64,000 nucleotides of DNA, taken from Geosiphon pyriformis. Lineage: Eukaryota > Glomeromycota > Glomeromycetes > Archaeosporales > Geosiphonaceae. Positions 58,516 through 64,000 of the stretch are shown here, piece after piece. A program made the position numbers and the translations under genes. How positions within the stretch are numbered: position 1 is the stretch's first letter; every line of letters starts with the position of its first letter. The stretch lies in the NCBI GenBank assembly GCA_016748015.1, contig JAAOMT010000697.1:124001-188000 (forward strand), read 5' to 3'. The notes beneath the pieces are model-generated. The model searched no databases. It saw only the letters and a program-made list of their open reading frames with translations, and was not told where the DNA came from.

Positions 58516-59900
58516 TCATGTAAATGATAATACATTTTCAGGGGTTATGTGCAATATTAGTATGGATGAACTTCTGCAGATTGTCAGAGACTTGTCAGAT
58601 GGCAAGGCTGCTAGGCTTTTTGGTATTCCCAATAAACTATGGAAGCACAGTGATTCTTTGGTCCTCAATGGTTTTTTGGGCATTTTCAATAGATGTTTAA
58701 AATCTAGAAGGATTTCTATGCAATGAAGAAACTTTTGGGTTTTCATGATTCTTAAATCTTATGATTAGAAAAGCACTCTTACCAATACTAAACCAATAGC
58801 ACTAATTGAGACTGCATGGAAAATCTTATCTAAAATTCTTTCAAACAGAATCTCTTTGGCTTGCAGCAGATTTGATGTTTTACATGGTGACAATTTTTTG
58901 GTGTTAAAGAGCATTTCTATACAATCCTCTATTTTTGCTGTTGGCTTAATTGTCAAAGACACTTTGGAGAAAAACAGGAAGTTGTGGTTGGTTCTTTAAA
59001 ACATGCATAAGGCCTATGATTCTGTTAGGTGGTCTTATTTATTCAATAATTTAGTTAGGATTAAAATGTGTTTCTACTTCATAAGCTTCTTTGGCAGCAT
59101 ACACAATGGTAGATTTAATCAGGTTATGACAAATTTTGGTTTGTTTGATGGTTATGTTGTGCATGATAGTCTGGATTAAAAGGAGGTATTTTTACCATTG
59201 CTGTGGCATATTTTCTATGACCTATTGCTTTGTGAAGTCAAAAAACATGAACAATTGTATGACTACTGGATGTGTTTGAGATTTTACATCAAGTTCAGCA
59301 AACCTAACTCAAGTAATGACAGAACCTTATTTTTTGCTATAGGCATCTTTGTAGATAACACAATCTGAATTGGAAATTGTTTGATAACAATGCAAAATAT
59401 CTTGAATATAATCAATGAGTTTTTTCTATCAATGACATTTCAATTAATACTGAAAAGACTGTTACTATTCTATCAACCAAGGTGCTAGGAGGGCTGAACT
59501 ATTCATTAGTGGTTCAAGAATTTCAATGGCTAAAAGAGGCGAGTTTTATTGTTATTTGGGAATTTTTTTGTCAACTAAAGACCTTTCTAAGCCAAGTTTA
59601 GCCAAAGCTTATGTTGATGTCAAATTTTTTTCAAATGTGGTTTTGAAAAAAACCATTACTAAGAAACAATTTTTGTATTTGGTTTCTGCTGTTTTGCAGC
59701 TTATCATTTGTTACAGATTTCAATTTAGCTTTGCCTTTAAGAGTGTTTGTGAGAAATAAGACAAATTATTAAGAAAGAGGCTTAAGTTCAAGGCAAATTT
59801 GCCTAAAGACTTTCCTAGTGTAACACTGCATTATTCTGAACTGTATGGCCTGAAGTCTTTTAAACAGATGCTTTCTGAGAACTTGCTAGCCAACCTAATT
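58516..59900 (+). pseudogene. LINE-B reverse transcriptase
   Basis: Segments MDELLQIVRDLSDGKAARLF, NTKPIALIETAWKILSKILS, LVL*NMHKAYDSVRW and IFVDNTI*IGN, where the second catalytic Asp is Asn. The thumb follows at 59526-59759 and 59799-60257. Several stops. It is the counterpart of LINE-A RT, which keeps VDD. Confidence 0.85.
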
Positions 59901-60529
59901 AATTTTAGTAATGCTGATAAAACTCTTAGCAGATTTTTTGAACACAGAGTGATGAATCTACAGGTTACTAGCTGGATGCCCCAGCACCCTTTCTGCTTTT
60001 CAGTCACATTACCTGTTAATCTTTTGAATTGTTTTTTGGCTGGTGCTACACGTATTTTTGTTTTGTGCAAAACCTCCTTAGGTAGTACTTTTTCTAATGT
60101 TTTTTGGGCTGAAACTGGTGTGTTAATCTTGGATATACTGGGTCTGAATGGTTATCTGGATGTAAGAACTTTTCTCAGGAAATATGGCCTTATTTTTACC
60201 AACCAACTTTTAAATTGTTATGGTGTGTGCTTCACTTGGAACATTTTTTGTAAATAGAAGAGACTTGATCCAAGAGATCCAATTCCAACCTAGTTTGTTT
60301 TTGTTACTAATTTTGTCAAAAGTAGTGGTTTGGGCAATAACATGTCTACAAAGTCTCATTTTGCTCCCACCAAATCTTCTTGTGATATTTGTTTTATGTC
60401 TGGGCATTTGTTGGCATCCTAGTGTAACTTTATTGAAATTTACACTAATAAGTCTGTTAAGAGTTTGGGATCTATTAGTGCCTATGGTAGCACTGCTGCT
60501 TATTTTCCAAAAGCCAATGCTAGCATTGG

Positions 60530-60720
60530 TGTGAAAATTCTTGGTTTATTATTCTTAATACTAGTAGAGCTACAAGCCATTGTTTTGGTACTGGAGTGTA
60601 TACTTGTTTCTAGTACAGTTAAATTGTTTACAGATAGTTAGACATCACTAAATGTATGTAAGTTTGATGTGGACATGTCTGGTCCTGATTTTTACCACAA
60701 ATGCTGGATTGAAAAGGAGC
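60530..60720 (+). pseudogene. LINE-B RNase H fragment
   Basis: VELQAIVLVLECILVSSTV followed by KLFTDS and a stop (TAG at about 60641), then FYHKCWIEKEH. It is the counterpart of the better kept LINE-A domain at 32635-32922. Confidence 0.7.
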
Positions 60721-61073
60721 ATATTTGTCAAGTTATTTTGAAAAAAAATCTGTCAGTCATGTAGAAGAAGATCAAAAGACATTCAGGCATTGTTGGGAAC
60801 AAATGAGTGGATTTTTTTGTTGACTCAACAGTTTGTTCTGAGTCTATATTGCCCCTAAATATGTTATATTGCTTCCTTAGAGTTGAGAACAAACCTGTTT
60901 TTAGGAATACACATTATTTTGTCAAAAGTTTATTTAATGCTGTCAATTTTGTCAGTTGAGACTCCAGGTGTGGTGCCAGCATCATTAATATTAGTGTTGC
61001 TGACAACATTGATGCACCCAAATCATTTAATGTTTGGCACCCTAATGGTAAGATCCACTTTGATTATACCAGT

Positions 61074-61595
61074 TTGTTTTCAGCTTCTCTGTGGTCTTAT
61101 CTTATAAAATCTCTGCATTGTTGCCTGCTGGTCACTGTAAGGAAGAGGTTATACAATCCTAGATATTCTAGTGTGGTATATATTAAGTGTGGAATAGTTG
61201 AAGACTTTGGTCACTTGTTTCTATGTTCATATGATGACAATGCCAAAGAAACTATATTATTGTCTATTGGTAAAAAGTGGTGTAAAATAGCTGGTAGATC
61301 TATTGTGAGAAGTAAAATGGCACAATTTTTACATAAGGCTAAGTTATCTAATAATTTGTACATGTTATTGGCCAAGGAATTTGTGTTAAAAAGTTGGGCA
61401 GCTGATGCTACCTTGTGTCTTGGCTTTACTTCTGGTGGCTGTTTGATTGTCAAGTTGGTTTGCAGTCTTATAAAGAGTTACAGATCGGATATTTGGTTGT
61501 TTGCAGCCAAATTAAGGGCCTTTTATGAGAAGCACAATCTTTTACTATGTAATGAATCTGTGGTGCCATTAGTTACTAGTTTTTTAGACTTCTGA
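61074..61595 (+). pseudogene. LINE-B ORF2 C-terminal part (Zn-finger-like)
   Basis: Open frame of 173 codons: SLHCCLLVTVRKRLYNPRYS, then IKCGIVEDFGHLFLCSYDD, followed by KTILLSIGKKWCKI-like and KLVCSLIKSYRSDIWLFAAK segments. One Cys of the expected CxxC pair is Lys-preceded (YIKC for LYCG), so zinc binding is doubtful. Confidence 0.75.
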
Positions 61596-61869
61596 GCTGT
61601 TAATATTGTTCGCAGTCTTGGTATCAGGTTGAGTATTCATATGAGTTTTAGTTTGTGTTCTTGTGTTGCTAATTTGGGTTTTGGTTTTTTGAGTGATATT
61701 TCTTTAACAAATTCTATGAATACATAATACTGTCTTGACTGGGCTGAGTATCTGGTCACATGTAGAAAAGACATAAGCCATACTTAATTTAGAATCTTGT
61801 TTGATTTTATGTATTTAGGTAGTGGTTGGACTGCACTCATTAAATCCTTAATAAAAAAATAAAATAAAA

Positions 61870-62560
61870 TTAATATATATTTTTTTCTTTTATGTTTAAA
61901 ATTCTCTAAAGAACCAATTTGATAAAAGAAGTTTTTATTTGTTATTTTTTTTTATTTTTTTGTTTTTATTATTTCTCAAAACACAAACTTATTTATTATT
62001 ACTTTGGTAAATACTATTAGTAGTATAATATTCAAAAAAAAGTTGGCTAAAAATGTTGTTTTAAAATTTAATAAATAAAAATTTGATGTAAAAATCTAAA
62101 ATATTAATTGGCAAAGTAAAGTACTTAGGTAATAAAACAAATTTAGAGTTCAAATTACTTTTATATAATATTAGTTAGTTTAAAATATAGATATTTTTTC
62201 TGATAATATAATAAAAAACTTGACTATAAATAATATTGGCTATAATATTAGGAGTAAAAACAAAAGATTTTTAAATTTTTGCACCAATACTTTGAAAATA
62301 AAATAATTTAATTTTGAAAAAATGGCTATCTCTTTTTTTGGTTTATGTAATTTCAGTTTTGATAATAATATTAATACTATAGACTTTTTTTTATCTTTAT
62401 TAATTGGTTTTATTTTAATATTAAATACTTATATTAAAGAAAAAAAAATTTTAATTCAGCCAAATTTTTTATTCTGAATGTTAATTTTTTAACTATGTTT
62501 AACAAAAATTTAAGTAACAAATTTAAGTTCATTAAAAAAAATTTTTAATATTAACAGTTT
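61870..62560. other. Extremely AT-rich sequence, no gene seen
   Basis: Almost no CpG and many poly-A/T runs. Probably decayed transposon sequence, but nothing can be identified. Confidence 0.5.
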
Positions 62561-62960
62561 TAAGAAAGCATTAATTTTCTTAAAATTCCAAAAAATTATT
62601 AAAGTATTATTTATATTTAAATCTAATCTTGAAATCACAAAGCAGTTGTAAAAAAAATTCCAATTAATATTAATCTAAAAAAATCAACATTAGATTAGAT
62701 CAAGAAATAATAATTAAGAAAATTTTGGTTAATTTTTTTAAATTGACAGTTGAATTAATTTTATTTAAATTTGGCAAAATTATTTTAATTAGAATACAGC
62801 TTATTAGTTTTTAACAAAAAGCCTTGATTAAATTTGAGAGTTTTAAAGTTACTGATTTGGTTATGACCAAATAGTTAATTTTGTTAAAAAAAATTTAGTA
62901 CAAATTATTAAAGCCAATATTAATAAACATATCTAAGATCTAAGAAACTGCCATTATATT
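62560..62960 (+). pseudogene. Fossil LINE ORF1 fragment (LINE-B type)
   Basis: Shifted and stop-filled frames still read NHKAVVKKIPININL (from about 62635) and LFKFGKIILIRIQLISF*QK followed by ALIKFESFKVTDLVM (about 62760-62870). This parallels LINE-B ORF1 at about 46060-46225 (VVVKKIPVKIL, LSKFGIIKSIKMQLVGLWQK, AVVKFKQSNYADLVA). Base composition is now almost pure A/T. Confidence 0.65.
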
Positions 62961-63301
62961 CTTTTATATATTTTACCAATAAACACAATTGCCTATAATC
63001 TTTTAGGTTTAATTTAGTTTATAATAAGAAAATATATTTTATTTTTTATAATTTAGTTTTCTATGTTTAAGCATACTATTACTAATCAAAATTCAAAATA
63101 TTATTTAGCATAAAATTATACTTATAATTTTTATTATTAATTAATATATATTATTATTTTATATTATTATTTATTATCTTATTAAATTATTCAAATTATT
63201 ATTCAATTAATAATTTGATTTGTATAAAACACAAATAAAACTAAATTAATCATTCTATATTAACAAAAGCATTATATTTTTGTCTTTTTAATTTTATAAT
63301 C
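62961..63301. other. AT-rich spacer
   Basis: No frame or repeat of note. It may include the 5' UTR of the LINE fragment that starts at 63302. Confidence 0.4.
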
Positions 63302-64000
63302 ATGATTAAAACAAATAATAAAAAAGCTGTATCTGTTATTTTTCATAAAATACCTAATAGAATTTCAAACAGAAAAGTTTTTTCTGTTGTAAAAACTGCT
63401 AAACATAATATTTTGGAAGCTTTTTCCTTAAATATTAATAATAAAAAACTGTTTTTAATAATTACAAAAGCATCTTTTTTATCTTTAACTGGTTTTTTAT
63501 TAGTTAAAGTTTTCTTAAAAAAACATACTGAATTAATTCTAGTATTGTCTTTATCTCTTTAAAGAACCCAAAATTTATTAATAATAGATTAGTTAATAAA
63601 CTGGTTTTTTCTTTTATAGTTTCTATACCAGATGCTGCTAGTATTTCTTCTTCAAAAAAATAGTCAAAAAAACCAAAAGTTCAAAAAAGTGAGACAGTTG
63701 CTCATTTTTGCTATTGTTATATTAAATTTTTTTGTGATTCTTAATAAAATCTTAGATAAAATTTTTATTGTATTATCTAATACATTGTTTAAAATAGACT
63801 AAGATAAACTATTAACTGTATTGTTAAATATGATATCCTTTAACAGATCATTACCAGTTTTAAAAACAAAACAATAGTTTCTTATTGAATTATTTGTTCA
63901 TAAAAACTGAACTAATTAGATAAAAACCAATTCAATTTTTTTTTTGGTTTTTAGTGTTGTTTACTAATTATTAAAAATTTGCTAAATAGATTGTCTTTAT
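63302..64000 (+). pseudogene. LINE-C ORF1, N-terminal part, runs off the window
   Basis: Starts MIKTNNKKAVSVIFHKIPNR and stays open to 63562 (RKVFSVVKTAKHNILEAFSL, KKHTELILVLSLSL). Coding character then continues in shifted frames with stops to the window end. From memory it resembles a second type of LINE ORF1 N-terminus common in Rhizophagus, with Pro, Ser and Thr positions changed to Leu, Phe and Ile. It is not the LINE-A/B type. The rest of the element should lie to the right. Confidence 0.55.

Larger units (their letters stand above)
56145..61861 (+). mobile_element. LINE-B (non-LTR retrotransposon), 3' part
   Basis: ORF1 C-terminus, endonuclease, RT, RNase H, Zn-finger-like region, 3' UTR and A-rich tail (AATAAAAAAATAAAATAAAA, about 61846-61868). 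With 45424-46256 it forms one LINE, about 6.5 kb without the insert. Dead by many stops, including a D-to-N change in the RT active site. Confidence 0.9.

Noticed and set aside
1-64000. CRISPR arrays or bacterial operons
   Set aside because: Introns, retroelements and Mediator show a eukaryotic chromosome; the tandem repeats are microsatellites without spacers.

Overview
The window looks like a piece of a nuclear chromosome from an early-diverging filamentous fungus, most likely an arbuscular mycorrhizal fungus close to Rhizophagus. This rests on very high AT content, short GT-AG introns (about 55-135 nt), a MED23 gene (a Mediator subunit absent from budding yeast), very dense AAT/TTA microsatellites, and decayed LINE ORF1 proteins that resemble, from memory, LINE proteins abundant in Rhizophagus. 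The genus is an inference; the eukaryotic, fungal, repeat-rich character is read directly from the sequence.

Region 1 (1-11.5 kb) is the genic part. A five-exon + strand gene (532-3027) encodes a 717-aa C2HC plus PHD-finger nuclear protein. An unresolved stretch with coding character lies at 3961-4629. A many-exon MED23 gene lies on the minus strand (about 11270 down to 4827).

Region 2 (11.5-31.5 kb) is gene-poor and full of simple repeats, with a 20-N assembly gap inside one of them. It holds a Mig1/CreA-type C2H2 zinc-finger gene (19326-20579), a minus-strand protein related to 2OG-Fe(II) oxygenases that appears to lack the iron-binding residues (26396-27445), and an orphan five-exon gene (28939-30003). 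The 5' half of the orphan gene is repeated as a near-identical inverted copy (arms 28818-29449 and 30182-30812).

Region 3 (31.5-64 kb) is a nested retrotransposon graveyard. Two LINEs diverge from an extremely AT-rich spacer: LINE-A on the minus strand (31501-36905 plus 43349-43754) and LINE-B on the plus strand (45424-46256 plus 56145-61861). Each is split by a minus-strand Ty3/gypsy-like LTR retrotransposon. The element in LINE-B is full length (46257-56144) with two LTRs, PBS, PPT and a CCAT target duplication. The element in LINE-A (36906-43348) has lost its 5' LTR and gag. Both LTR elements carry a dUTPase-like domain between protease and reverse transcriptase, and a third ORF of unknown function between integrase and the 3' LTR; the third ORF is intact in the truncated copy. 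All element ORFs are broken, with changes that look like C-to-T / G-to-A transitions, and CpG is scarce, as expected from RIP-like mutation or methyl-C deamination. Beyond 61.9 kb are an ORF1 fossil of the LINE-B type and the start of another LINE.

The most novel items are the dUTPase-bearing LTR family with its conserved extra ORF, the inverted duplication of the orphan gene, and the apparently dead oxygenase-like protein.
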